Assembly (NCBI RefSeq): GCF_000203915.1 | Contig: NC_008391.1 | Span: forward strand, 124,001 to 188,000 | DNA: 64,000 bases | Direction: 5' to 3' | Source of the DNA: Burkholderia ambifaria AMMD | GTDB lineage: Bacteria; Pseudomonadota; Gammaproteobacteria; Burkholderiales; Burkholderiaceae | Shown here: one piece after another, positions 8,218-19,313 of the stretch | Layout: each line of letters begins with the position of its first letter | How positions within the stretch are numbered: position 1 is the stretch's first letter | Program-made: the position numbers and the translations under genes | Notes under the pieces: model-generated | Databases searched by the model: none | What the model saw: the letters and a program-made list of their open reading frames with translations, nothing else | What the model was told of the DNA's origin: nothing

Positions 8218-8389
8218 TCCCTCGGCCGAGAAATTGCGCCGCGCGAGCCAACCATGGGCTTCGAAACGAATCGACCGGGACACGCCGTTTGCCGGGTAAT
8301 GCCGATACAGGTATTGGCACTACCAGCCAAACCACTGTTTTTAATGGGTTTTTTCGCGTCGCGCCTGCGCCGCGGCGCGTTCTGCGTGG

Positions 8390-8395
8390 CATAAT
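8390..8395 (+). promoter_or_regulatory. Candidate -10 element for the leu operon
   Basis: CATAAT stands in a GC-rich stretch 45 bp before the leuC start and matches the usual -10 well. No convincing -35 is visible 16-18 bp upstream, so an activator may be needed. Confidence 0.35.
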
Positions 8396-8440
8396 CGACC
8401 GCATCCGCAAGGCTTGTAGTCACAACGACCCCGCATACCC

Positions 8441-9850
<1,410 letters not shown>

Positions 9851-9853
9851 CGC

Positions 9854-10000
9854 GTGACGGCATCGAAGCTCATCGCGCGGCTGGTTGCCGCGCTGGCGCT
9901 CGCGGGGCTGGGCTTCGGCCTTGCGGGCTGCAATACCGTCCGAGGCTTCGGCCAGGACGTCAATGCCGCCGGCAACGCGCTGCAGCGCGCCGCGGACTGA
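9854..10000 (+). CDS. Entericidin-like small lipoprotein
   Basis: A 48-residue protein with GTG start, 3 bp after leuC. Residues 1-25 form a lipoprotein signal peptide with the lipobox LAGC (Cys26 lipidated), and the mature part (NTVRGFGQDV, then NAAGNALQRAA) matches the EcnA/EcnB entericidin family. These are small outer- or inner-membrane lipoproteins; in E. coli they form an antidote/toxin pair, but here only one is present, so toxicity cannot be assumed. Its insertion between leuC and leuD means it is co-expressed with leucine synthesis genes. Confidence 0.85.
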   Translation: MTASKLIARLVAALALAGLGFGLAGCNTVRGFGQDVNAAGNALQRAAD

Positions 10001-10065
10001 CGCCCGCCAGGAATTTGTCGATGTGCGCCGGCTGACTGCCGGCCCTTCAACCGGATAGACGGATC

Positions 10066-10716
10066 ATGGAAAAATTCACAGTGCATACCGGCGTCGTGGC
10101 GCCGCTCGATCGCGAGAACGTCGACACCGACGCGATCATCCCGAAGCAGTTCCTGAAGTCGATCAAGCGTACGGGCTTCGGTCCGAACGCGTTCGACGAA
10201 TGGCGTTACCTCGACCACGGCGAGCCGGGCCAGGACAACTCGAAGCGCCCGCTGAACCCGGACTTCGTGCTGAACCAGCCGCGCTACCAGGGCGCATCGG
10301 TGCTGCTCGCACGCAAGAACTTCGGCTGCGGCAGCTCGCGCGAGCACGCGCCGTGGGCGCTGCAGCAGTACGGCTTCCGCGCGATCATCGCGCCGAGCTT
10401 CGCCGACATCTTCTTCAACAACTGCTACAAGAACGGGCTGCTGCCGATCGTGCTGACCGAGCAGCAGGTCGATCACCTGTTCAACGACACGTATGCGTTC
10501 AACGGCTATCAGCTGACGGTCGACCTCGACGCACAGGTCGTGCGCACGGGCGACGGTCGCGAGTATCCGTTCGAGATCGCCGCGTTCCGCAAGTACTGCC
10601 TGCTGAACGGCTTCGACGACATCGGCCTGACGCTGCGTCACGCGGACAAGATCCGCCAGTTCGAAGCCGAGCGGCTCGCGAAGCAGCCGTGGCTCAACAA
10701 CAAGCTGGTCGGCTGA
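10066..10716 (+). CDS. leuD: 3-isopropylmalate dehydratase small subunit
   Basis: A 216-residue LeuD. It begins [31 protein letters not shown] and holds the swivelling-domain motif [15 protein letters not shown] (residues about 84-98), both diagnostic. It forms the active dehydratase with LeuC. The 65-bp gap after the entericidin gene has no obvious promoter. Confidence 0.97.
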   Translation: MEKFTVHTGVVAPLDRENVDTDAIIPKQFLKSIKRTGFGPNAFDEWRYLDHGEPGQDNSKRPLNPDFVLNQPRYQGASVLLARKNFGCGSSREHAPWALQQYGFRAIIAPSFADIFFNNCYKNGLLPIVLTEQQVDHLFNDTYAFNGYQLTVDLDAQVVRTGDGREYPFEIAAFRKYCLLNGFDDIGLTLRHADKIRQFEAERLAKQPWLNNKLVG

Positions 10717-10791
10717 GATTGCCTTCGGGCGGGCGCGCATGACGCGCGCTCGCCGACCCGCCACCACCACCTACCCAGTCAGGAATAACGC

Positions 10792-11859
10792 ATGAAGATT
10801 GCAGTGCTGCCCGGCGACGGCATCGGTCCGGAAATCGTCAACGAAGCCGTCAAGGTGCTGAACGCCCTCGACGAACAGTTCGAACTCGAGCAGGCGCCGG
10901 TCGGCGGCGCGGGCTACGAGGCGAGCGGTCATCCGCTGCCGGACGCGACGCTGAAACTCGCGAAGGAAGCGGACGCAATCCTGTTCGGTGCGGTCGGCGA
11001 CTGGAAGTACGACTCGCTCGAGCGCGCGCTGCGCCCCGAGCAGGCGATCCTCGGGCTGCGCAAGCACCTCGAGCTGTTCGCAAACTTCCGCCCGGCGATC
11101 TGCTATCCGCAGCTTGTCGATGCGTCGCCGCTGAAGCCGGAACTGGTCGCGGGCCTCGACATCCTGATCGTGCGCGAACTGAACGGCGACATCTACTTCG
11201 GCCAGCCGCGCGGCGTGCGCGCGGCGCCGGACGGCCCGTTCGCCGGCGCGCGCGAAGGCTTCGACACGATGCGCTACTCGGAGCCGGAAGTGCGCCGCAT
11301 CGCGCACGTCGCGTTCCAGGCCGCGCAAAAGCGCGCGAAGAAGCTGCTGTCGGTCGACAAGTCGAACGTGCTTGAAACGTCGCAGTTCTGGCGCGACGTC
11401 ATGATCGACGTGTCGAAGGAATACGCGGACGTCGAGCTGTCGCACATGTACGTCGACAACGCGGCGATGCAGCTCGCGAAGGCGCCGAAGCAGTTCGACG
11501 TGATCGTGACCGGCAACATGTTCGGCGACATCCTGTCGGATGAAGCGTCGATGCTGACGGGCTCGATCGGCATGCTGCCGTCGGCGTCGCTCGACAAGAA
11601 CAACAAGGGTCTGTACGAGCCGTCGCACGGTTCGGCGCCGGACATCGCGGGCAAGGGCATCGCGAACCCGCTGGCGACGATCCTGTCGGCCGCGATGATG
11701 CTGCGCTACTCGCTGAATCGCGCCGAGCAGGCCGATCGCATCGAGCGCGCGGTGAAAACGGTGCTCGAACAAGGCTATCGCACCGGTGACGTCGCGACGC
11801 CGGGCTGCAAGCAGGTCGGCACGGCGGCGATGGGCGATGCGGTCGTCGCCGCGCTGTAA
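10792..11859 (+). CDS. leuB: 3-isopropylmalate dehydrogenase
   Basis: A 355-residue decarboxylating dehydrogenase making 4-methyl-2-oxopentanoate with NAD. It starts with [19 protein letters not shown], has the substrate-binding [22 protein letters not shown] region, and the NAD loop motif [20 protein letters not shown]. Preceded by CAGGAA. Last structural gene of the leu operon; no U-rich terminator follows, only GC-rich hairpins. Confidence 0.97.
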   Translation: MKIAVLPGDGIGPEIVNEAVKVLNALDEQFELEQAPVGGAGYEASGHPLPDATLKLAKEADAILFGAVGDWKYDSLERALRPEQAILGLRKHLELFANFRPAICYPQLVDASPLKPELVAGLDILIVRELNGDIYFGQPRGVRAAPDGPFAGAREGFDTMRYSEPEVRRIAHVAFQAAQKRAKKLLSVDKSNVLETSQFWRDVMIDVSKEYADVELSHMYVDNAAMQLAKAPKQFDVIVTGNMFGDILSDEASMLTGSIGMLPSASLDKNNKGLYEPSHGSAPDIAGKGIANPLATILSAAMMLRYSLNRAEQADRIERAVKTVLEQGYRTGDVATPGCKQVGTAAMGDAVVAAL

Positions 11860-11900
11860 CGCGCAGGGCGATGACGTACGGCAATTAATGTAGAAAGGGT

Positions 11901-11957
11901 GCGAACGGGCCGTGAAATCGGCCGGTTCGCGCAGGGTTGGCCGTTGTGCGGCCAACC
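11901..11957 (+). other. Two strong adjacent hairpins between leuB and the asd leader
   Basis: Hairpin 1 pairs 11901-11912 with 11919-11930 (one mismatch in 12). Hairpin 2 pairs 11935-11943 with 11949-11957 perfectly. GCCGGTT (11921-11927) can also pair with AACCGGC (11954-11960), so the two hairpins have an alternative fold. No long U-run follows. They may end leu transcripts weakly or form a switch. Confidence 0.5.
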
Positions 11958-11972
11958 GGCTTTGTGTAGACT
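11944..11972 (+). promoter_or_regulatory. Candidate promoter for a leaderless asd leader transcript
   Basis: TTGTGC (11944-11949) and TAGACT (11967-11972) are 17 bp apart. The expected start of transcription would fall near 11979, the first base of the leader ATG. Both hexamers are imperfect. Confidence 0.35.
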
Positions 11973-11978
11973 CGAACG

Positions 11979-12098
11979 ATGGCGCTGATTTCCCTGATCT
12001 CCCCGGTCCTGAAACTCCACGGCAACATTGCCCGTGTGGGTACGCGCGCCATCGTCATCACGAAAACCATTACCACGAAAACGATCATTAAACGCTGA
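11979..12098 (+). CDS. Candidate leader peptide of asd, rich in Thr, Ile and Lys
   Basis: A 39-codon frame beginning [10 protein letters not shown]. Its second half contains [15 protein letters not shown] and then TGA; from residue 22 to 38, 14 of 17 residues are Thr, Ile or Lys. These are end products of the aspartate pathway that the downstream enzyme Asd feeds. This resembles the Thr/Ile-rich attenuation peptide of enterobacterial thrABC. No good ribosome site is visible, but a candidate promoter would place transcription start at the ATG (leaderless). A GTG at 12036 could give a shorter 20-residue version. Not seen in any annotation I can recall, so treated as a prediction. Confidence 0.6.
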   Translation: MALISLISPVLKLHGNIARVGTRAIVITKTITTKTIIKR

Positions 12099-12159
12099 TC
12101 GTCCGTCGTGCCCGCCTGTTTCCCCGCGCGGTCACGCCGGGGGCGGAAATGGCGGGGAA
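12081..12159 (+). promoter_or_regulatory. Candidate attenuator structures between the leader peptide and asd
   Basis: Three pairings are possible. ACGATCA (12081-12087) pairs with TGATCGT (12096-12102), spanning the leader stop codon. TTCCCCGC (12120-12127) pairs with GCGGGGAA (12152-12159). CCCGCC (12111-12116) can compete by pairing with GGCGGG (12151-12156). There is no U-run after the last stem, so control would not be a classic intrinsic terminator; Rho-dependent or translational control are options. Confidence 0.4.
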
Positions 12160-12180
12160 GCTCCATTCAAAGGGTTAGTC

Positions 12181-13302
12181 ATGAACGTAGGTCTCGTAGG
12201 TTGGCGCGGCATGGTCGGCAGCGTGCTGATGCAACGCATGCAGGAAGAAGGTGATTTCGACCTGATCGAACCGGTGTTTTTCAGCACCAGCAATACGGGC
12301 GGCAAGGCGCCGTCGTTCGCGAAAAACGAGACTACGCTCAAGGACGCGACCAACGTCGACGAGCTGAAGAAGTGCGACGTGATCATCACGTGCCAAGGCG
12401 GCGACTACACGAACGACGTGTTCCCGAAGCTGCGCGCGGCCGGCTGGAACGGCTACTGGATCGACGCGGCGTCGTCGCTGCGGATGAAGGACGACGCGGT
12501 CATCATCCTCGATCCGGTCAACCTCGACGTGATCAAGGACGCGCTCGTCAAGGGCACGAAGAACTTCGTCGGCGGTAACTGCACGGTCAGCCTGATGCTG
12601 ATGGCGCTCGGCGGCCTGTTCCGCGAGAACCTCGTCGACTGGATGACGGCGATGACCTACCAGGCCGCATCGGGCGCGGGCGCGCAGAACATGCGCGAAC
12701 TGCTGTCGCAAATGGGCGCGCTGCACGGCGCGGTGCAGGAACAGCTCGCCGATCCCGCTTCCGCGATTCTCGACATCGATCGCCGCGTGCTCGCGACGAT
12801 GAACAGCGATGCGATGCCGACGAGCCACTTCGGCGTGCCGCTCGCCGGTTCGCTGATTCCGTGGATCGACAAGGATCTCGGCAACGGGATGTCGAAGGAA
12901 GAGTGGAAGGGCGGCGCGGAAACCAACAAGATCCTCGGCAAGCCGGCCATGGGCGAGCCGGGCTCGATCCCGGTCGACGGCCTGTGCGTGCGGATCGGCG
13001 CGATGCGCTGCCACTCGCAGGCGCTGACGATCAAGCTGAAGAAGGATGTCCCGCTCGACGAAATCAACGGCATCCTCGCGTCGGCGAACGACTGGGTGAA
13101 GGTCGTGCCGAACGAGCGTGAAGCGTCGATGCGCGACCTGTCGCCGGCGAAGATCACCGGCACGCTGACGGTGCCGGTCGGTCGCCTGCGCAAGCTCGCG
13201 ATGGGTGGCGAATACCTGTCGGCGTTCACGGTCGGCGATCAGCTGCTGTGGGGCGCGGCCGAGCCGCTGCGCCGCATGCTGCGTATCCTGCTCGACAAGT
13301 AA
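12181..13302 (+). CDS. asd: Aspartate-semialdehyde dehydrogenase
   Basis: A 373-residue NADP-dependent enzyme that reduces aspartyl phosphate to aspartate semialdehyde, the branch point to Lys, Met, Thr and Ile and to diaminopimelate for the cell wall. The N-terminal [17 protein letters not shown] is the family nucleotide loop and Cys134 ([10 protein letters not shown]) is the catalytic thiol. Start at 12181 matches the conserved N-terminus and follows AAAGGG; an upstream in-frame start adds 51 residues of non-coding type. A terminator follows at 13323. Confidence 0.97.
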   Translation: MNVGLVGWRGMVGSVLMQRMQEEGDFDLIEPVFFSTSNTGGKAPSFAKNETTLKDATNVDELKKCDVIITCQGGDYTNDVFPKLRAAGWNGYWIDAASSLRMKDDAVIILDPVNLDVIKDALVKGTKNFVGGNCTVSLMLMALGGLFRENLVDWMTAMTYQAASGAGAQNMRELLSQMGALHGAVQEQLADPASAILDIDRRVLATMNSDAMPTSHFGVPLAGSLIPWIDKDLGNGMSKEEWKGGAETNKILGKPAMGEPGSIPVDGLCVRIGAMRCHSQALTIKLKKDVPLDEINGILASANDWVKVVPNEREASMRDLSPAKITGTLTVPVGRLRKLAMGGEYLSAFTVGDQLLWGAAEPLRRMLRILLDK

Positions 13303-13322
13303 GGATTCGCGCGTGAAGCGAG

Positions 13323-13360
13323 ACGCCTGCCAGCCCCTTGCGGGGCGGCAGGCGTTTTTC
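13323..13360 (+). terminator. Rho-independent terminator after asd
   Basis: Arms ACGCCTGCC (13323-13331) and GGCAGGCGT (13347-13355), plus an inner GCCCC/GGGGC stem, are followed by TTTTT. Confidence 0.92.
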
Positions 13361-13464
13361 ATTGGGCCGCGCCGGGCAGGGGCGGCCGCATTCGTCGGCG
13401 ACGAATTCGGCCGGAACGCGATCGTGTGAAGTAAACTATGCGGTTACGACGCGCAGAGTCGCCG

Positions 13465-13491
13465 AAAGCGTCGCGTTCTGCGCGACGCTTT
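13465..13491 (+). terminator. Perfect 11-bp hairpin in the fimV leader
   Basis: AAAGCGTCGCG (13465-13475) pairs with CGCGACGCTTT (13481-13491) around a 5-nt loop and runs into TTTTGC. It lies between the likely fimV promoter and its start, so it may act as an attenuator or a weak terminator rather than ending a gene. Confidence 0.5.
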
Positions 13492-13568
13492 TGCATTTCT
13501 GCGGCGACTTTATTGACGCTTCCCTACGCGAATCCGAGCCGCGCCCGCGCGCGGCGATTGAGCCTACG

Positions 13569-15653
13569 ATGTCCCGAATTTCCTTGTTTCCGCGTCAGTC
13601 CCGTCTGTCGCGCGCCGTGCGTGGCGCGCTGGCGATCCTGGCGCTCGGCACGGCCGTGTCGGCCTGGGCGGCCGACACCGGCGAGCTGGCGGCGTCCGCC
13701 GCCGGCGGCCCCGCGCCGCTCAATGTGACGGTCCAGCCGGGCCAGTCGTTGAACGACCTCGCGAAAGCGGCCACGCAGTCGCACGACCCGGCCGTGCTCG
13801 CGCGCGCCGGCCGTGCGCTGTTCGACGCCAATCCGCAGGCGTTCATGAAGCGCGACCCGAGCCGCCTGAAAGTCGGCGCGACGCTGACGGTGCCGGCGCT
13901 CGACGCGACGGGCGCGGCGCTCGTGCCGGCCGGTGCGTCGAGCGCGTCCGGTGCATCGGCGGTGTCGGCGCCAGCGTCGGCGGTGGTAGCCGCGTCAGGC
14001 ACGGCTGCGGCCGCAGTCGCGCAGCATGGCGCGTCCGCGCCGCACCCAGGCTCGGCGGTGCAAAGCGCGCCGGCCGCATCGGCTGCGCATGCGGCGCCGG
14101 TCAGCGGTGCAAGCGTCGCGGTGGCGGCAGGGGCGTCGGCGCCGATCGGCGCATCCGCCGCGCATGGCGCGTCGACGGTCGAGCCCATTCAGCCGGCAGC
14201 GCCTGCGGCTGGCGCAAGCGGGCCGCACGTGTGGAGCGGCGCAATCCAGTCCGCACCGTCGTCCGCGAGCGACGCCGCTGCCCAGGTCACACCGGGCGGC
14301 GCGGCGCAAGGCATGCACGAACCGTCCGCGGCGGCACCCGTCGCGGGCGCGTCGCAGCCTCGGCCGTCGAGCCTTCAGCAACTGCTCGCCCTGAAGAACC
14401 GCGTGCTGATGGAGCTGCAGAAGCACGGGATCGGCAAGCCGGCCGACACGAACAACGTTGCACCGGCGCGCGCGCCGGCTCCGGCGCCCGCTGCGCCGCG
14501 CCCCGCCGCGAATGACGCAGGTGCATCGGCTGCCGCGCCTGCATCGGCCGCAAGTGAGGCGTCTGGTGTGGTCGCCAGCGCGGTGCAGCCGGCATCGGCG
14601 CCCGTGCAGCCGGCCGTGCCGGTCACGACCGCCGCGCCCGCGCGCGGTGCGGCAAAGATCGACTGGCGTCCGACAGCAATGGCCGGTGGGGCCGTGCTCG
14701 TTCTCGCGGCCTGGTTCGCGTGGCGCAAGCGCCGGAAAGCGCGGCCTGCCGATGCGATCGCCCCGGAATCCGGCGGAGCGGCTGCCGTCGATGCCGGCGC
14801 ATCGTCGTCGCCCGTCGAACCCTTGCCGCCGATCCTTCCCGAGACGCCGCTCGCACGCGACGCGGCGGCCGATGTGAACCTGATCGCGGCTACCGCGGCA
14901 GCGGCGGGGGCCGCCGACACGCATGAAGCCGAGGTCGCGTCGCCGCCGGAAACCGCGAAGCCGCACGACGATCAACCGGAAGTACCGCCCGCGCACACCG
15001 AGCTCGAGCGCGACGCAGCGCCGGCCTCGCACGACGTGAAGCCCGTTGCGGAAACGGCCGCGGACGAGCCGCTGCAAACGCCTGCGGCGCCGTCGACGAA
15101 CGACGCGCAGCACGCGGCGCTGATGCAGAACGCGATCAGCGCGCTCAACAGCCTCGACATGCCGTTGCCGCCGCGTCAGGCGGACGAGCCGGCCGCACGG
15201 GAAGGGCGAGCCGAAAGCGAAAGCGAGCAAATCGCAACTAACGGTCAATCCGCGTCACACCCGCCAGTTGGCGCGAGCGATCTGTCACCGGAACACCCGG
15301 CCGAGCAGGACGACGAGTTCGATTGGGATCCGGATGCGGCGACGCCCGCACCGCACGCGGGCGGTGCATCCGCGCCGTCGTCGCTGCCGCCGCTCGGCGG
15401 CGCGCAGTTCGGCGCGTTGAAACTGGATTTCGATCTCGACCTGCCATCCGCGCCGGGCGCCGCGTTGCCCGCGCTGACGCCGGAAGAGCTCGCGCGCATC
15501 GCGCGCAACAAGCTGGATCTGGCGTCGGAGTACGTCGAACTGGGTGACCTGTCCGGCGCGCGCACGCTGCTGCAGGAGGTAATCGACGCGAACGATGCCG
15601 CGACGCGCGACGATGCGCGTGCGCTGCTCGCGAAACTGGCGGACGAGGCGTAA
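13569..15653 (+). CDS. fimV: FimV-like polar/pilus assembly protein
   Basis: A 694-residue envelope protein. Residues 1-34 are a signal peptide ending SAWAA. A LysM-like peptidoglycan-binding segment follows ([18 protein letters not shown] to LTVPALD). A long Ala/Ser/Pro-rich region reaches one membrane helix near 367-383 ([15 protein letters not shown], then RKRRKAR). The cytoplasmic part is acidic and Ala-rich and ends in the FimV C-terminal helical domain ([20 protein letters not shown]). In Pseudomonas and Neisseria such proteins organise type IV pili, type II secretion or polarity. Position next to truA is conserved in proteobacteria. Last base overlaps the truA start. Confidence 0.88.
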   Translation: MSRISLFPRQSRLSRAVRGALAILALGTAVSAWAADTGELAASAAGGPAPLNVTVQPGQSLNDLAKAATQSHDPAVLARAGRALFDANPQAFMKRDPSRLKVGATLTVPALDATGAALVPAGASSASGASAVSAPASAVVAASGTAAAAVAQHGASAPHPGSAVQSAPAASAAHAAPVSGASVAVAAGASAPIGASAAHGASTVEPIQPAAPAAGASGPHVWSGAIQSAPSSASDAAAQVTPGGAAQGMHEPSAAAPVAGASQPRPSSLQQLLALKNRVLMELQKHGIGKPADTNNVAPARAPAPAPAAPRPAANDAGASAAAPASAASEASGVVASAVQPASAPVQPAVPVTTAAPARGAAKIDWRPTAMAGGAVLVLAAWFAWRKRRKARPADAIAPESGGAAAVDAGASSSPVEPLPPILPETPLARDAAADVNLIAATAAAAGAADTHEAEVASPPETAKPHDDQPEVPPAHTELERDAAPASHDVKPVAETAADEPLQTPAAPSTNDAQHAALMQNAISALNSLDMPLPPRQADEPAAREGRAESESEQIATNGQSASHPPVGASDLSPEHPAEQDDEFDWDPDAATPAPHAGGASAPSSLPPLGGAQFGALKLDFDLDLPSAPGAALPALTPEELARIARNKLDLASEYVELGDLSGARTLLQEVIDANDAATRDDARALLAKLADEA

Positions 15654-16465
15654 TGAGGATCGCGCTGGGAGTCCAGTACGACGGCGCGGCGTTCTGCGGC
15701 TGGCAGGCGCAGCCGCACGGCAAGACCGTGCAGGACGCGCTCGAGCGCGCGCTCGGCGAATTCGCGTGCGTGCCATTGCACACGACGGTCGCGGGGCGCA
15801 CCGACACGGGCGTGCACGGGCTCGGGCAGGTCGTGCACTTCGACACGGACCTCGACCGCACGGATTTCTCGTGGGTGCGCGGCACCAACGCGTTCCTGCC
15901 GTCGACCGTTTCCGTGCAGTGGGCGAAACCGATGCCGGAAACGTTCCACGCGCGTTTCGCGGCATTCGAACGCACCTATTACTACGTGCTGTACGTGCAT
16001 CCCGTGCGCTCGCCGATGCTGGCCGGCCGTGCCGGATGGATCCACACGCCGCTCGACGACGACGCGATGCGCGCCGCCGCCGCGCACCTGATCGGCGAGC
16101 ATGACTTCTCGTCGTTCCGGTCGTCGGAATGCCAGTCGAAGACGCCGGTCAAACACCTGTACCAGATCGACGTGCGGCGCTCGGGCCACTTCATTCATTT
16201 CCGCTTCCGCGCGAACGCGTTCCTGCACCACATGGTGCGCAACCTGATGGGCTGCCTCGTCGCGGTCGGGCGCGGCCGCTATCCGGCGGACTGGCTCGCC
16301 GACGTGCTGGCCGGGCGCGACCGCACGCTCGCCGCGCCCACGTTCATGGCCGACGGGCTGTATCTTGCCCATGTCGGCTACCCGGCGGAATTCGCCGTCC
16401 CGCCCGCGCAACTCGGCAGCGTGCCGTGGAGCAGCGTCTGGGCCGATCTGGACCTACCATCATGA
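15653..16465 (+). CDS. truA: tRNA pseudouridine(38-40) synthase
   Basis: A 270-residue pseudouridine synthase acting on positions 38-40 of the tRNA anticodon arm. The catalytic Asp51 lies in [24 protein letters not shown] and [16 protein letters not shown] are further family motifs. Its ATG overlaps the fimV stop (TAATG) and its TGA overlaps the trpF ATG, so the three genes are translationally coupled. Confidence 0.97.
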   Translation: MRIALGVQYDGAAFCGWQAQPHGKTVQDALERALGEFACVPLHTTVAGRTDTGVHGLGQVVHFDTDLDRTDFSWVRGTNAFLPSTVSVQWAKPMPETFHARFAAFERTYYYVLYVHPVRSPMLAGRAGWIHTPLDDDAMRAAAAHLIGEHDFSSFRSSECQSKTPVKHLYQIDVRRSGHFIHFRFRANAFLHHMVRNLMGCLVAVGRGRYPADWLADVLAGRDRTLAAPTFMADGLYLAHVGYPAEFAVPPAQLGSVPWSSVWADLDLPS

Positions 16466-17163
16466 CGGATCACGCCGTGCCTTCTCCGACCTCCGCCGCG
16501 ACCGGCCTCGCGCCGCGCACGCGCATCAAGCTGTGCGGCCTGTCGCGCCCCGAGGACGTGCTGCACGCCGCGGCACTCGGCGCCGACGCGATCGGCCTCG
16601 TGTTCTACCCGAAGAGCCCGCGCGCGGTGTCGATCGCGCAGGCGGCCGAACTGGCGCGCCTCGCGCCGCCGCTCGTGTCGGTGGTCGGGCTGTTCGTGAA
16701 CGCGACCGAAGCCGAGATCGACGCAGTCGTGCGCGAGGTGCCGCTCACGGTGCTGCAATTCCACGGCGACGAGACGCCCGAGCAGTGCGACGCGCTCGGC
16801 CGCGCGGCCCGCCTGCCGTGGTTGCGCGCGGTGCGCGTCGGCCCCTCGACTCAGCCGTCTGATTTGGTAGAATCGGCACTTCATTATTCGAAAGCGCGCG
16901 GCCTCCTGTTCGACACCCTGGTGCCGGACTACGGCGGTAGCGGCAAGGTCTTCGATTGGTCTCTTATTCCCGCAGAGCTCGCGCATCGGGCCGTTTTGAG
17001 TGGTGGCTTGAGCGCGCAAAACGTCGGTGATGCGATCCGCCAGTTGCGCCCGTTTGCTGTCGATGTCTCGAGTGGCATCGAAGTGGAGGGCGCGAAGGGC
17101 GTGAAGGATCACGCCCGGATGGCGGCGTTCGTACGCGCGGTGCGCGAAGCGGACGCCCGGTGA
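16462..17163 (+). CDS. trpF: Phosphoribosylanthranilate isomerase
   Basis: A 233-residue TIM-barrel enzyme for the third step of tryptophan synthesis. [15 protein letters not shown] near residue 23 carries the catalytic Cys, and the late Asp in [10 protein letters not shown] is the other catalytic residue; VLQFHGDE is the standard strand. About 20 extra N-terminal residues precede the barrel compared with typical TrpF. ATG overlaps the truA stop. An AT-rich dip inside the gene holds a possible promoter for trpB. Confidence 0.96.
   Translation: MTDHAVPSPTSAATGLAPRTRIKLCGLSRPEDVLHAAALGADAIGLVFYPKSPRAVSIAQAAELARLAPPLVSVVGLFVNATEAEIDAVVREVPLTVLQFHGDETPEQCDALGRAARLPWLRAVRVGPSTQPSDLVESALHYSKARGLLFDTLVPDYGGSGKVFDWSLIPAELAHRAVLSGGLSAQNVGDAIRQLRPFAVDVSSGIEVEGAKGVKDHARMAAFVRAVREADAR
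16846..16873 (+). promoter_or_regulatory. Possible internal promoter in trpF
   Basis: TCGACT (16846-16851) and TAGAAT (16868-16873) are 16 bp apart inside a short AT-rich patch of an otherwise very GC-rich gene. It could drive trpB and the genes beyond. Confidence 0.4.
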
Positions 17164-17219
17164 TGCAAGAAGGTGCGCCCCCCGAACGCGGGGCGCGCCG
17201 ACCAATCGAGAGTGACACC

Positions 17220-18413
17220 ATGTACAACCTTCCTGATGATCACGGCCATTTCGGCCCGTATGGCGGCGTGTTCGTTGCCGAAACGCTGATTCACGCGCTG
17301 GACGAACTGCGCGCCGCGTATGAAAAATTCCGGAACGACCCCGATTTCGTCGCCGAATACGAGCGCGAACTGAAGCACTTCGTCGGCCGTCCGTCGCCGA
17401 TCTATCACGCGCAGCGCTGGAGCGAGACGCTCGGCGGCGCGCAGATCTACCTGAAGCGAGAGGACCTGAACCACACCGGCGCGCACAAGATCAACAACGT
17501 GATCGGCCAGGCGCTGCTCGCGAAGCGCATGGGCAAGAAGCGCGTGATCGCCGAGACGGGCGCCGGCCAGCACGGCGTCGCGACGGCGACGATCTGCGCG
17601 CGCTTCGGGATGGAGTGCATCGTCTACATGGGCGCCGAGGACGTGCGCCGCCAGGCCGCGAACGTCTACCGCATGAAGCTGCTCGGCGCGACGGTCGTGC
17701 CGGTCGAATCGGGTTCGCGCACGCTGAAGGACGCGCTGAACGAAGCGATGCGCGACTGGGTCACGAACATCGAAAGCACGTTCTACATCATCGGCACGGT
17801 CGCGGGCCCGCACCCGTATCCGGCGATGGTGCGCGACTTCCAGCGCGTGATCGGCGACGAGTGCAAGGTGCAGATGCCGGAACTCGCCGGCCGGCAGCCG
17901 GACGCGGTGATTGCGTGCGTCGGCGGCGGCTCGAACGCGATGGGCATCTTCTATCCGTATATCGACGACACGTCGGTGCAGCTGATCGGCGTCGAAGCGG
18001 CCGGCGACGGCCTCGACACCGGCCGTCACGCGGCGTCGCTGATCGCCGGCAGCCCCGGCGTGCTGCACGGCAACCGCACGTACCTGCTGCAGGACGACGA
18101 CGGCCAGATCATCGAGACGCATTCGGTGTCGGCCGGCCTCGACTATCCGGGTGTCGGCCCCGAGCACGCATGGCTGAAGGACAGCGGCCGCGCGCAATAT
18201 GTGCCGATCACCGACGAAGAGGCGCTGAAGGCGTTCCACGACTGCTGCCGGATCGAGGGGATCATCCCCGCGCTCGAGTCGAGCCACGCGATCGCGTATG
18301 GCGTGAAGCTCGCGCCGACGTTGCCGAAGGACAAGATCCTGCTCGTCAACCTGTCGGGCCGCGGCGACAAGGACATGCACACGGTCGCCGAGCGATCGGG
18401 CATCGCGCTCTGA
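17220..18413 (+). CDS. trpB: Tryptophan synthase beta subunit
   Basis: A 397-residue PLP enzyme that joins indole and serine. Lys90 in [10 protein letters not shown] binds [16 protein letters not shown] holds the phosphate, and [13 protein letters not shown] is the catalytic loop. The chosen start gives the standard N-terminus ([21 protein letters not shown]); the ATG at 17160 would add 20 residues not seen in the family. It pairs with TrpA, whose gene is displaced by a methyltransferase gene. Confidence 0.97.
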   Translation: MYNLPDDHGHFGPYGGVFVAETLIHALDELRAAYEKFRNDPDFVAEYERELKHFVGRPSPIYHAQRWSETLGGAQIYLKREDLNHTGAHKINNVIGQALLAKRMGKKRVIAETGAGQHGVATATICARFGMECIVYMGAEDVRRQAANVYRMKLLGATVVPVESGSRTLKDALNEAMRDWVTNIESTFYIIGTVAGPHPYPAMVRDFQRVIGDECKVQMPELAGRQPDAVIACVGGGSNAMGIFYPYIDDTSVQLIGVEAAGDGLDTGRHAASLIAGSPGVLHGNRTYLLQDDDGQIIETHSVSAGLDYPGVGPEHAWLKDSGRAQYVPITDEEALKAFHDCCRIEGIIPALESSHAIAYGVKLAPTLPKDKILLVNLSGRGDKDMHTVAERSGIAL

Positions 18414-18420
18414 CCGACCG

Positions 18421-19272
18421 ATGCGTGACCTGATCGAAGAACCGGGCGGCGGCGCCGCGAGCGAAGCGGAGGCGGGGCAGCCCGCCGTCGCCGTGCCGTG
18501 CGCACTGCCGTCCGGGATCGAACTGCACAACCGCGATTTCATGACCGAAGCCGCGCGCCTGCCGGATGCGTCGATCGACCTGATCGTTGCCGATCCGCCG
18601 TACGGGCTCGGCAAGGACTACGGCAACGACTCGGACAAGCGTTCGGGCGACGACTTTCTCGCGTGGACGCGCGAGTGGCTCGAGCTCGCGATTCCGAAGC
18701 TCAAGCCGAGCGGGTCGATGTACATCTTCTGCACGTGGCAGTACGCGCCGGAAATCTTCAGCTTCCTGAAGACGCAACTCACGATGGTCAACGAGATCAT
18801 CTGGGACCGGCGCGTGCCGAGCATGGGCGGCACGACGCGCCGTTTCACGTCGGTGCACGACAACATCGGCTTTTTCGCGGTTTCCAAAGCGTATTACTTC
18901 GATCTCGATCCGGTCCGCATCCCGTACGACGCCGACACGAAGAAGGCCCGCTCGCGCAAGCTGTTCGAAGGCAGCAAGTGGCTGGAGATGGGCTACAACC
19001 CGAAGGACGTCTGGTCGGTCTCGCGCCTGCATCGGCAGCACGCGGAGCGCGTCGATCATCCGACCCAGAAGCCGCTGGAAATCATCGAGCGGATGGTGCT
19101 CGCGAGCTGCCCGCCGGGCGGCCGCGTGCTCGATCCGTTCATGGGCAGCGGCACGACCGCGGTGGCCTGCGCACGGCAGGGGCGCGACTTCGTCGGCTAC
19201 GAGATCAATGAAAGTTATTGCGCGATCGCGCACGAGCGCGTGAACGCGCTCGCCGCGCAGGCGTGCGCGTGA
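18421..19272 (+). CDS. Orphan DNA adenine/N4-cytosine methyltransferase (beta class)
   Basis: A 283-residue modification enzyme. The catalytic DPPY is at 58-61 and the SAM-binding [14 protein letters not shown] comes near the C-terminus (about 240); this order marks the beta class. [14 protein letters not shown] precedes the SAM motif, as in CcrM-like enzymes. No restriction gene is near, so its role is regulatory or epigenetic rather than defence. It lies 7 bp after trpB and 41 bp before trpA, inside the operon. From memory, a B. cenocepacia orthologue at this kind of locus (BCAM0992) methylates GTWWAC; that assignment is knowledge, not visible here. Confidence 0.93.
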   Translation: MRDLIEEPGGGAASEAEAGQPAVAVPCALPSGIELHNRDFMTEAARLPDASIDLIVADPPYGLGKDYGNDSDKRSGDDFLAWTREWLELAIPKLKPSGSMYIFCTWQYAPEIFSFLKTQLTMVNEIIWDRRVPSMGGTTRRFTSVHDNIGFFAVSKAYYFDLDPVRIPYDADTKKARSRKLFEGSKWLEMGYNPKDVWSVSRLHRQHAERVDHPTQKPLEIIERMVLASCPPGGRVLDPFMGSGTTAVACARQGRDFVGYEINESYCAIAHERVNALAAQACA

Positions 19273-19313
19273 GTCGCGCCGCCGCAATGCCGATCGCAAC
19301 TAGGAAAATTGCC

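Noticed and set aside
8300..8352. Possible terminator after the second LysR gene (TGGGTTTTTT)
   Set aside because: The T-run is present, but the stem before it has only about five pairs with mismatches.
12028..12180. N-terminal extension of Asd by 51 residues
   Set aside because: The extension is Pro/Arg-rich and not part of the enzyme family; the same DNA is better explained as leader peptide and hairpins in another frame.
17160..17219. Earlier TrpB start overlapping the trpF stop
   Set aside because: It adds 20 residues absent from the family, while the start at 17220 gives the standard N-terminus.
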